DNA of 18,008 bases from NCBI GenBank assembly GCA_007129985.1, contig SKUL01000222.1, positions 1-18,008 of the forward strand. The letters are read 5' to 3'. Source of the DNA: Flavobacteriales bacterium. GTDB lineage: Bacteria > Bacteroidota > Bacteroidia > Flavobacteriales_D > SKUL01. The notes beneath the pieces are model-generated. The model made no database searches and was not told the origin of the DNA. It saw only the letters and a list, made by a program, of their open reading frames with translations. Of this stretch, positions 1-6,221 are shown one piece after another; positions within the stretch are counted from its first letter, which is position 1, and each line of letters starts with the position of its first letter. A program made the position numbers and the translations under genes.

Positions 1-1293
1 GCCATTTCGCAATTGATTCCTCTGGGCGGTTTATATATAGGACTGGAGCTTAAAGAGCTCGCGGTGCTGGCTTCATTGGGCAATGCCCTGTTCTATATTC
101 TTCTTGCCCTTTTCATCCGGTTTCGTTATTCAAATAACTACCTCGCTTTGGGGGCACTCCTGATTCCGGTTGTTAACCAACACTTTCTGCACTTCAGCCC
201 GATGATGGAGATAACCTATGGTAGCGCGTTACTGATGCTATACTATGTCTTGCTGACGAATGGTGAATCAGGAATTCAGCGTATGGTTCTGTTGACCCTG
301 TGCGTGGTGCTGATTTTAACAAGTCACCCTGAGCACTTCATTTCGGTAGCGGTTCTCGCTCCATCGGTGCGAAAAACCGATAAGAACTGGTTGCCTGTTG
401 CCGTCTGGATTGCGTTCATCATCACGGTCATTTTCGTTGTAAAAATCAGCACGTTCAGTGAATATGAAGCGGGAAAAGTTTCTGCCTACACCGACCATAA
501 TCACCACTTTAGTCAGCTCTGGAATCCGGGTTATCTCAAGGAATTGGTTTTGATGCTTCTGTCAGAATATACCTTTGCCATTCTCGCGTTTTTATTGTGT
601 ACAGCCTACTTTCTGAAGCGGAAAGAATATTTGCGCGCGATACAAATTTTTGCAGGCGTGGTAGCTGTGATTGTACTGGTGAACTCAGCGAAGGAGGCAA
701 CGAGTTACACCCGTTACATTCAATCTATGTACAGCCCTTTCGTTGCTATTGTGTTGGTGCTTTTGCTGGCCGAAGTAATTCCGCGTCTGGATCAGCGTCA
801 AAAATTTCTCTTGCTTTTGGCAATTGCAGCTTGCGCTCTATATGAGGGCTATAGAGTTTGGGAATTCGGCGAAGACTTAGGCAGAAGGACCAAAATGCAT
901 GAAGTAATCATGAAAAAAGCGAGTGCTGAGGAAGGCCAGAAGTTTTACATTGACAAGGATGATTGGCAGCCCGATTTTTACTGGTTTGGATGGAGTTCAC
1001 CTATGGAACTCCTCATACTTTCTTCATTTGATGGACCGAATGAAACCATGAGTATTCTGGAACGAGAAGATTTGGAGTACAACCAGAACTTTGAACACCT
1101 TGATGACGGCAAATTTGTGCTGCGTCGATTCGAAATTGAGAAGCACGAGTTTCTAAACTCCAGATTTTTCAACTTACCAAAAGGACCGTATCATCACCTC
1201 GGTGGTGAGCAAAAGCTTCTGCAAATAAACACCTCTAAAAGAGGTTGTAACGAACAATGCAGTACATGGCTTTTACTCCATCCTTCCAATTGA
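1..1293 (+). CDS. Multi-pass membrane protein, 5'-truncated by window edge
   Basis: The reading frame is open from the first base, so the true start lies upstream of the window; a TTG at 13 could serve as a start but nothing supports it. The visible 430 residues hold about eight to ten hydrophobic segments in the first ~285 residues (for example around LFYILLALFIRF, WIAFIITVIFVV and AIVLVLLLAEVIP), followed by a ~140-residue polar tail rich in acidic and aromatic residues. The pattern of many membrane helices plus a C-terminal soluble tail resembles GT-C-type glycosyltransferases or other uncharacterised polytopic envelope proteins of Bacteroidota. I do not recognise a family motif, and because the N-terminus, where a GT-C catalytic Asp would sit, is missing, the function stays open. 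Its last 20 codons overlap in antisense with the neighbouring glycosyltransferase, which makes an envelope glycan role plausible but unproven. Confidence 0.7.
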   Translation, partial: AISQLIPLGGLYIGLELKELAVLASLGNALFYILLALFIRFRYSNNYLALGALLIPVVNQHFLHFSPMMEITYGSALLMLYYVLLTNGESGIQRMVLLTLCVVLILTSHPEHFISVAVLAPSVRKTDKNWLPVAVWIAFIITVIFVVKISTFSEYEAGKVSAYTDHNHHFSQLWNPGYLKELVLMLLSEYTFAILAFLLCTAYFLKRKEYLRAIQIFAGVVAVIVLVNSAKEATSYTRYIQSMYSPFVAIVLVLLLAEVIPRLDQRQKFLLLLAIAACALYEGYRVWEFGEDLGRRTKMHEVIMKKASAEEGQKFYIDKDDWQPDFYWFGWSSPMELLILSSFDGPNETMSILEREDLEYNQNFEHLDDGKFVLRRFEIEKHEFLNSRFFNLPKGPYHHLGGEQKLLQINTSKRGCNEQCSTWLLLHPSN

Positions 1294-1951
1294 TTTTTTT
1301 GCCGGCCGCTTTGTTTCTTGGAAAATAGGAGATGGGGACCTCTGCTATCCTGATACCTTTGATTTTACTCAGCTTGGCCGTAATCTCCGGCTCAAAGCCA
1401 AAGCGATTCTCTCGCAGCCGTAAACTCTTGGCAACGGATGTTTTAATCAGCTTGTAACAGGTTTCCATGTCAGTAATCTTTTGGCCGGAAAGCACATTCG
1501 ATAATCTGGTAAGAAACAGGTTAGCTGCCTTTTGCAAAACACCCATATCACTTATAGCTGTTCTACCCAAAAATCTCGACCCGTACACAACCATGGAATC
1601 GTGAGCAATTGCATAATCCAACAGCACATTGATATCACCCGGATCCAATTCGAGGTCTGCATCCTGTGGAATCAAATAATCACCGGTTGCAGCTTCAATT
1701 CCACGCCTTACGGCAGCGCCTTTACCTTGATTGACTTTTTGTCGGATGAGGCGGATATTCGAATCGCCGGCCGGCAGCTTTTGTATGAAGTTATCGATCA
1801 ACCGGTCTGAGCCGTCCGACGAGCAGTCATCCACAAGAATGATTTCTTTCTCAAAACCATGAAATAGCCCTAAATCAGTAATCTTCAACAAAACCTCAAC
1901 GATAGTTTTGGATTCGTTAAAGACTGGAATGATGATGCTCAGCTTAGCCAT
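1235..1951 (-). CDS. GT2 family glycosyltransferase, DPM1-like (polyprenyl-phosphate type)
   Basis: The 238-residue protein is a soluble GT-A fold glycosyltransferase of family 2. It opens with the typical strand LSIIIPVFNES, followed by the nucleotide-binding ILVDDCSSDGS (about residues 38-48), the QGKGAAVRRGIEAATGDY segment and the metal-binding QDADLELDP (DxD-type, about residues 95-104). The C-terminal part carries the DPM-like features ETCYKL, ENRFGFEPEITAKL and EVPISYFPR, and ends in KKINWKDGVKA, typical of dolichol/undecaprenyl-phosphate mannosyl- or glucosyltransferases. There is no C-terminal membrane pair as in ArnC or GtrB, so it resembles the short DPM1 class. It probably transfers a sugar from a nucleotide donor to a lipid carrier at the inner face of the membrane, supplying a GT-C enzyme. 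The membrane protein at 1-1293, convergent and overlapping, could be a user of that donor, but this is inference. ATG start, no obvious Shine-Dalgarno. Confidence 0.9.
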   Translation of the reverse strand: MAKLSIIIPVFNESKTIVEVLLKITDLGLFHGFEKEIILVDDCSSDGSDRLIDNFIQKLPAGDSNIRLIRQKVNQGKGAAVRRGIEAATGDYLIPQDADLELDPGDINVLLDYAIAHDSMVVYGSRFLGRTAISDMGVLQKAANLFLTRLSNVLSGQKITDMETCYKLIKTSVAKSLRLRENRFGFEPEITAKLSKIKGIRIAEVPISYFPRNKAAGKKINWKDGVKAMYCIVRYNLF

Positions 1952-1982
1952 CGGTTAAAAAGAGTGTAGCCCTGCAATAAAA

Positions 1983-2009
1983 AAAAGCCGCTCCATTCAG
2001 GCGGCTTTT
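1983..2009 (-). terminator. Rho-independent terminator downstream of rplS
   Basis: A perfect 9-bp inverted repeat AAAAGCCGC / GCGGCTTTT encloses a 9-nt loop. In the minus-strand transcript the hairpin is followed by an uninterrupted run of Us (positions 1979-1986), so it terminates transcription coming from rplS. It lies 32 nt before the GT2 gene start, implying that the GT2 gene is read through at a low level or has its own promoter within a very short interval. Confidence 0.88.
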
Positions 2010-2032
2010 CAATTCGTTTACAATTCTGGAGC

Positions 2033-2395
2033 TTACTTGCTCGAGGCGTTTGCTCGGCGCTCCTTGATACGGGTAGCTTTACCTGTACGCTCACGCATGT
2101 AGAAGATGCGCGCACGACGAACAACCCCGCTCTTGTTCAGTTCAATTTTCTCGATAAAAGGCGAGCTGATGGGGAAAATACGCTCTACTCCAACTCCACC
2201 TGAAATCTTACGAACGGTAAAAGTTTCGGTTGTTCCGTTGCCACGACGCTGCAGCACAACACCCTGAAACTGCTGAATACGCTCTTTTGAACCCTCACGG
2301 ATTTTGTAATGTACAGTTACCGTATCTCCGGCTTTAAACCTGGGGTGCTCTCCTACCTGTACCAACTCCTGAGCAATTGCTTTAATCTTTTCCAT
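2033..2395 (-). CDS. rplS: 50S ribosomal protein L19 (bL19)
   Basis: The 120-residue protein is a full-length bL19, a component of the large subunit at the interface with the 30S subunit. Recognisable blocks are PRFKAGDTVTVHYKI, the FQGVVLQRRGNG loop, FTVRKISGGVGVERIFP and the basic KSGVVRRARIFYMRER stretch followed by a short lysine/arginine-rich tail. It lies 94 nt downstream of trmD on the same strand, a conserved trmD-rplS order in many bacteria; rimM and rpsP, which often precede trmD elsewhere, are absent here. The gap contains a hairpin close to the start codon and a weak promoter-like TAATATTG, so rplS may have its own transcript and leader control. A strong terminator follows. No Shine-Dalgarno-like sequence is apparent, normal for Bacteroidota. 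Confidence 0.98.
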   Translation of the reverse strand: MEKIKAIAQELVQVGEHPRFKAGDTVTVHYKIREGSKERIQQFQGVVLQRRGNGTTETFTVRKISGGVGVERIFPISSPFIEKIELNKSGVVRRARIFYMRERTGKATRIKERRANASSK

Positions 2396-2412
2396 CGTGA
2401 TATGCTTTGTCT

Positions 2413-2427
2413 GTGGCTCGTAACCAC
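2413..2427 (-). promoter_or_regulatory. Hairpin in the rplS leader, possible L19 autoregulatory element
   Basis: In the minus-strand RNA GUGGUU pairs with AGCCAC around an ACG loop, giving six pairs including one G-U wobble. The same pairing on the other strand would contain a C-A mismatch, so the structure fits RNA read in the rplS direction. It ends 17 nt before the rplS start codon. Ribosomal protein leaders commonly regulate such genes; that this is one is inference. Confidence 0.33.
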
Positions 2428-2444
2428 CTATAAATTTCGGGCTG

Positions 2445-2452
2445 CAATATTA
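2445..2452 (-). promoter_or_regulatory. Weak candidate -7 box for rplS (TAATATTG)
   Basis: The sequence differs from the Bacteroidota consensus TAnnTTTG at one position. TTG triplets lie upstream but with a 13- or 16-nt spacer, shorter than the ~19-20 nt expected. If used it would give a leader of about 45 nt that contains the hairpin at 2413-2427. The alternative is simple cotranscription with trmD. Confidence 0.25.
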
Positions 2453-2489
2453 CGAATAATAACAGCAACAATCTACCTCGTGGTAGAAT

Positions 2490-3176
2490 TTATTTTTCGT
2501 CTGCGGAGAGCAAATCCGGTCGTCGCTCTGCCGTTCGCTTCAAAGCCTGCTCGTGTCGCCATTTTTCTATTGCAGGAGTATTTCCTGACATCAGGATTTC
2601 AGGAACTTTCCATCCATTGAAATCGGCAGGTCGTGTATAAACTGGCGGAGCAAGCAGATTATCCTGAAAAGAGTCGCTCAAAGCCGAAGTCTCATCATTC
2701 AGCACACCCGGCACCAATCGCACAATGGCATCTACCAGAACTGCGGCAGCCAATTCGCCTCCCGACAACACAAAATCTCCAATCGAAATTTCGCGGGTCA
2801 CCAGATGCTCGCGCACGCGCTCGTCCACTCCTTTATAGTGCCCGCAGAGGATGACGAGATTTCGCTTTACAGAAAGTTTGTTAGCAAGCGGCTGCCTCAG
2901 AACTTCACCGTCGGGCGCCATGTAAATGACATCATCGTAATCTCGCTGTTGCTTCAAGTCGTCAAGACAGCGCGCTATGGGCTCAATACCCAACACCATC
3001 CCTGCACCACCACCAAATGCGTAATCATCAATTTGTTTGTGCTTGTTGGTGCTGTAGTCCCGAAGGTTATGCACAACGAGTTCTACCACTCCCTTGGATT
3101 GCGCCCGCTTCATAATACTGTCGTTGAGCCAGCTTTCCAAAAGTCCCGGAAGTGCGGTGATGATGTCGATTCTCAT
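2490..3176 (-). CDS. trmD: tRNA (guanine(37)-N1)-methyltransferase TrmD
   Basis: TrmD methylates G37 next to the anticodon of certain tRNAs using S-adenosylmethionine and prevents +1 frameshifting. The 228-residue product starts MRIDIITALPGLLE, as expected for the family; the frame is open three codons further to a TTG at 3185 but that start is unlikely. SPOUT trefoil-knot signatures are clear: FGGGAGMVL (near residues 56-64), ILCGHYKGVDERV, SIGDFVLSGGELAA, and the C-terminal-domain marks NLLAPPVYTRP and VPEILMSGNTPAIEKWR. Length matches typical TrmD (about 220-250). The gene is first in a trmD-rplS pair and is divergent from the secreted TPR protein. A perfect TACTTTTG box ends 6 nt before the ATG, so its mRNA is probably leaderless or nearly so. 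The 3' gap to rplS holds only a 6-bp hairpin (2472-2487) without a strong U tract. Confidence 0.98.
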   Translation of the reverse strand: MRIDIITALPGLLESWLNDSIMKRAQSKGVVELVVHNLRDYSTNKHKQIDDYAFGGGAGMVLGIEPIARCLDDLKQQRDYDDVIYMAPDGEVLRQPLANKLSVKRNLVILCGHYKGVDERVREHLVTREISIGDFVLSGGELAAAVLVDAIVRLVPGVLNDETSALSDSFQDNLLAPPVYTRPADFNGWKVPEILMSGNTPAIEKWRHEQALKRTAERRPDLLSADEK

Positions 3177-3182
3177 AGCCTG

Positions 3183-3190
3183 CAAAAGTA
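3183..3190 (-). promoter_or_regulatory. Bacteroidota -7 promoter box for trmD
   Basis: On the minus strand the sequence TACTTTTG matches TAnnTTTG exactly and ends 6 nt before the TrmD start codon. No clear -33 TTG was found at the expected distance, so the assignment rests on the -7 box and its placement in a divergent intergenic region. Confidence 0.6.
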
Positions 3191-3231
3191 GGAAAGTAGG
3201 GGCGAAATGGGTGAAATGATTAAATTCCTAC

Positions 3232-3239
3232 TATCTTTG
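3232..3239 (+). promoter_or_regulatory. Bacteroidota -7 promoter box for the secreted TPR protein
   Basis: TATCTTTG matches TAnnTTTG exactly. It would start a transcript with a leader of about 50 nt before the ATG at 3299. That leader contains GGGTT (3256-3260), able to pair with AACCC at 3265-3269 or alternatively at 3279-3283. A -33 element is not obvious. Confidence 0.55.
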
Positions 3240-3298
3240 ATTCTTGGATAGGCATGGGTTTTGCAACCCCTGCCCCTGAACCCAAAAAACACAGTTGC

Positions 3299-4039
3299 AT
3301 GTTACGCACAATTTCTACTTCTATCTTTCTGATTTTCTGTCTCTCTTTTGGACTGGTTGCTCAGCAGGAAGACAAGTACAACGACCTCCTCATTCTCTAC
3401 GTTGACGGAGAGTATGAAAAACTGATTCGGAAAGCAGAAAAGTACACCGAAAAATCAGACACCCGAAGGGATGCTGAACCATTTCTCTACCTCTCTAAGG
3501 CTTATTTTGAGATGAGTCGTTTGGAAGAATTTCGCGATGAATATCCCAAAGCTTTTCGCGATGCGCTCAAGTACGCTTCTAAGTACAGACGCAAAGACAA
3601 GGAACTTGAATACTGGGACTTGCACAAGGATTTCTTTGTGGAACTAAGATCAGAGGCCATGCGCGAAGCAGACATTCATCTGGAAGACCGCGATCCGAGA
3701 GGACTGAGTCAGGCAGCTCGTATCTACAAGAGTCTTGTGGATATTGACCCCGATGATGCCGGTGCAGCTCTGATGTACGGAGCTACCCTCTATACCATCA
3801 ATCGGCGCGGAGAAGCTGACATGCTCATGAAAGAATGGAGCCCCAAGCTCGGCTCTGTTTCCGTGGATCGTATGGACGATGACCAGAAAGAGATGTTCAA
3901 ATTTGGATTGATGTTTTACGCTGAGTATCTTAAGGATGACGGTCGTTCAGACTCGGCCCGCGCTACCATGGCCATTGGTTACCCATTTTTTAAGGACGAC
4001 AACGAGTTTAAGATTGTATATGACCAGGTACAGCGTTAA
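3299..4039 (+). CDS. Secreted TPR-like helical repeat protein, function unknown
   Basis: I place the start at the ATG at 3299, because it gives a standard signal peptide (MLRTISTSIFLIFCLSFG followed by LVAQ and a cleavage site before QED); an in-frame ATG at 3254 would add 15 residues that spoil this signal and fall inside a small hairpin. The mature ~225-residue protein is highly charged and predicted to be mostly helical, with TPR-like pieces such as the YLSKAYFEMSRLEEF segment and AARIYKSLVDIDPDDAGAALMYGATLY near residues 140-170. It is probably periplasmic. No enzymatic motif is visible. It is followed by a strong terminator and then by the WG-repeat protein on the same strand, so the two are neighbours but probably separate transcription units. 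The divergent partner is trmD. Confidence 0.85.
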   Translation: MLRTISTSIFLIFCLSFGLVAQQEDKYNDLLILYVDGEYEKLIRKAEKYTEKSDTRRDAEPFLYLSKAYFEMSRLEEFRDEYPKAFRDALKYASKYRRKDKELEYWDLHKDFFVELRSEAMREADIHLEDRDPRGLSQAARIYKSLVDIDPDDAGAALMYGATLYTINRRGEADMLMKEWSPKLGSVSVDRMDDDQKEMFKFGLMFYAEYLKDDGRSDSARATMAIGYPFFKDDNEFKIVYDQVQR

Positions 4040-4059
4040 CAATGGTTTAAGTCATTACC

Positions 4060-4082
4060 AAAGGGGATCAGCGATCCCCTTT
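4060..4082 (+). terminator. Rho-independent terminator after the TPR protein gene
   Basis: A perfect 10-bp stem AAAGGGGATC / GATCCCCTTT with a 3-nt AGC loop is followed by a U tract (4080-4085). It lies 20 nt after the stop codon at 4039 and 30 nt before the WG-repeat gene, in whose upstream gap no TAnnTTTG box is visible. Confidence 0.9.
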
Positions 4083-4112
4083 TTTGTGTCAACATAAACT
4101 GGCAAACACCTT

Positions 4113-6221
4113 ATGAAGCGCTGGCTGGTTTTTGCTCTTCCGCTGCTGATTCTTTGTCTGGCTTTTTCAAAAGGCCGAATCCGAAAGGGCTTTGAGGCAC
4201 TTTCAGTGTATAACTATTTCGAAGCCAAAAGTCAGTTTGAGCGCGGACTTAAAAAATGGCCTTCGGCATCGGCATACGGCCTGAGCATCATTTACGGTCG
4301 AAACGACAATCCCTTCCACAACCTCGATTCAGCACTGCACTATGCCGAAATGGCACGCGACATGTTTCCGTCTGATGATCTGAAACGTCTGGAGTTTATG
4401 CAGCTTTACAACGTTACTGACAGCAGCATTCGGTCACAAATTCTGTACGTAGATTCCTTTGCATTTGCAAGAACCAAAGCGCTTCACACCGTAACTGCAT
4501 ACCAGCGCTTTATTGACCAACACCCCAATGCATTGCAATCGGAAGAAGCCATTCAACTACGCAATCAACTGGCTTTTGATCAGGTAAAGACCAACCACAC
4601 CCACGAGGGGTACATGGCTTTTATGGAACAATATCCCGAGGCACGCCAGGTACCCGAAGCACGGGCTTTGTACGAAGAAACGTTCTATGCCTACATGACC
4701 CGCGATGGGAAGTTGGGTTCCTTTCTGGCATTTTCTGAATCATACCCACACAGTCCATACCGAAGAGCTGCACTCGACAAAGTGTTTGATCTGAGTACGC
4801 CCAATAAAACCTCGGCTGAACTGCATCAGTTTGTCCGGAATTTCCCTAATAACCCCAACGTGCCCGATGCGTGGCAACTTATTTACAATAAAGAAGTGAG
4901 AAGCCTCACTGCGGAGACACTCGCCAGCTTCACCTTAAAATACCCTGATTACCCCAGAATGGATGAGCTGAAAGAGAAATTCAACCTGGCGGTTACGAGG
5001 TTTTTCCCTGTTGAGATTCGTGGACTTTGGGGTTTTGTAAACGAAAACGGCAAGGTGGCTGTGCCTGCCATTTATGACTGGGTAGAGCCTTTTAACGAAG
5101 GGCTGGCATTGGTGGGGAAAGGCGGCAAAATGGGCTTTATTGACAAATCCGGCAACGTGGTGGTTCCCATTCGCTACGAATCGGCAGAGCTGTTTCTGGG
5201 TGGATTGGCCGTAGTAGAAAAAGATGACTTGTACGGTGCCGTAAACAGGCAAGGGTCTGTGGTTATCCCCTTCAAATATGAAGAGCTGGGAGATTTCACC
5301 GACCAGCTGACCTACGCTGTACTCGAAGATGAAGTGGGGTACATCGACAAAAAAGGACGTACCATAGTGCCTTTTCAATACGACTTCGGAACCTCCTTCA
5401 GAGACGGTTTTGCCAAAGTGGGTGCGGATGATTTGTACGGTCTGATCAACATTCGTGGTGAAGAGGTGATTCCTGTGCGACACACCTACATTGAAGAGTT
5501 TGAAAGAGGCGTAACCCGGGCTCGCGAGGATGAACTTTACGGGCTATACGACCGGAAGGGAAAACTGTTCATTCCTTTTGAATACGATAATATTGGCCTA
5601 CCCTACGAAGGACTGATTGTGGCGGTACGCGGACAGAAGCTCGGCTTTGTGAATGATACAGGAGCAGTAGCCATAGATTTTATGTATCAGGCCGACGGGA
5701 GAAACATCAGGGAGGTGGGGTTTCAAAACGGATACGCTTCGGTGCTGCTAAAAGGTAAATATTGCCTGATTGACGCCGACGGCAAACGAGTGCTTCCGGC
5801 CAACTACGACGCCATAGGCGGCTGGCAAAACACACGCCGGATGCCAGTGCTGAAACAAAGAAACTGGGGGTATGTAAACATTGATAACAAAACCGTTATC
5901 CCTTTCCGATACGAATTTGCAGCACCTTTCAAAGACCACATGGCCGTGGTAAAATTCAAGGGCAACTACGGAATCATTGATACCACTGGAGCGTACATCA
6001 TAGAACCTACCTTCCGCTTGATTGATGTTTTTGACACATTGATGTACGCCGCCAAATCAGATGATTACTGGGGCCTACTCACTTTTTCCGGTGATACGCT
6101 CATCGCGTTTGAGCACAGCGAGTACGAACGCATTGAGGACGATATCCTTCAGCTCAAGAGCAACGGGAAAACCCACTACTACAACCTCAGTCTGCGGCAG
6201 TGGATCTGGCGCAAAGACTAA
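4113..6221 (+). CDS. WG-repeat protein with N-terminal YP-type TPR-like repeats
   Basis: The 702-residue protein begins with a hydrophobic signal or anchor (MKRWLVFALPLLILCLAF). Residues ~25-120 look like TPR. Residues ~120-300 hold about five degenerate repeats of ~36 residues with the core F-x-x-x-(Y/H/F)P, for example FIDQHPNA, FMEQYPEA, FSESYPHSPY, FVRNFPNNP and FTLKYPDYP, resembling BamD/outer-membrane TPR helices. From ~303 to ~690 there are about eleven WG repeats (PF14903-type, period ~34 residues) with the pattern YGxxDxxGxxVIPxxYExxxxF; clear copies start at WGFVNENG, MGFIDKSG, YGAVNRQG, VGYIDKKG, YGLINIRG, YGLYDRKG, LGFVNDTG, YCLIDADG, WGYVNIDN and YGIIDTTG. WG repeats form beta-propeller-like or solenoid surfaces; a binding or scaffold role in the envelope is likely, but no ligand can be named. 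Its TAA overlaps the convergent OmpA gene stop codon. Confidence 0.92.
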   Translation: MKRWLVFALPLLILCLAFSKGRIRKGFEALSVYNYFEAKSQFERGLKKWPSASAYGLSIIYGRNDNPFHNLDSALHYAEMARDMFPSDDLKRLEFMQLYNVTDSSIRSQILYVDSFAFARTKALHTVTAYQRFIDQHPNALQSEEAIQLRNQLAFDQVKTNHTHEGYMAFMEQYPEARQVPEARALYEETFYAYMTRDGKLGSFLAFSESYPHSPYRRAALDKVFDLSTPNKTSAELHQFVRNFPNNPNVPDAWQLIYNKEVRSLTAETLASFTLKYPDYPRMDELKEKFNLAVTRFFPVEIRGLWGFVNENGKVAVPAIYDWVEPFNEGLALVGKGGKMGFIDKSGNVVVPIRYESAELFLGGLAVVEKDDLYGAVNRQGSVVIPFKYEELGDFTDQLTYAVLEDEVGYIDKKGRTIVPFQYDFGTSFRDGFAKVGADDLYGLINIRGEEVIPVRHTYIEEFERGVTRAREDELYGLYDRKGKLFIPFEYDNIGLPYEGLIVAVRGQKLGFVNDTGAVAIDFMYQADGRNIREVGFQNGYASVLLKGKYCLIDADGKRVLPANYDAIGGWQNTRRMPVLKQRNWGYVNIDNKTVIPFRYEFAAPFKDHMAVVKFKGNYGIIDTTGAYIIEPTFRLIDVFDTLMYAAKSDDYWGLLTFSGDTLIAFEHSEYERIEDDILQLKSNGKTHYYNLSLRQWIWRKD

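Noticed and set aside
1231..1245. 6-bp hairpin ACCTCT / AGAGGT with AAA loop at the stop codon of the GT2 gene, considered as terminator
   Set aside because: The stem is short, only half G/C, and is followed by GTTTATTTG rather than a U run; it also lies inside coding sequence on the plus strand.
1993..2001. CCATTCAGG shared by the loops of the rplS terminator and the rplI terminator (13870-13878)
   Set aside because: Nine bases only, and the two terminators act on opposite strands, so the loops differ as RNA; treated as chance.
2472..2487. TCTACC / GGTAGA hairpin just after the trmD stop codon, considered as terminator or attenuator
   Set aside because: Six pairs only and no continuous U tract downstream in the trmD direction; trmD-rplS readthrough seems more likely.
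4935..5483. Long minus-strand open frame of 182 codons inside the WG-repeat gene
   Set aside because: It mirrors the repeat structure of the real gene on the other strand, has no recognisable protein features and no promoter.
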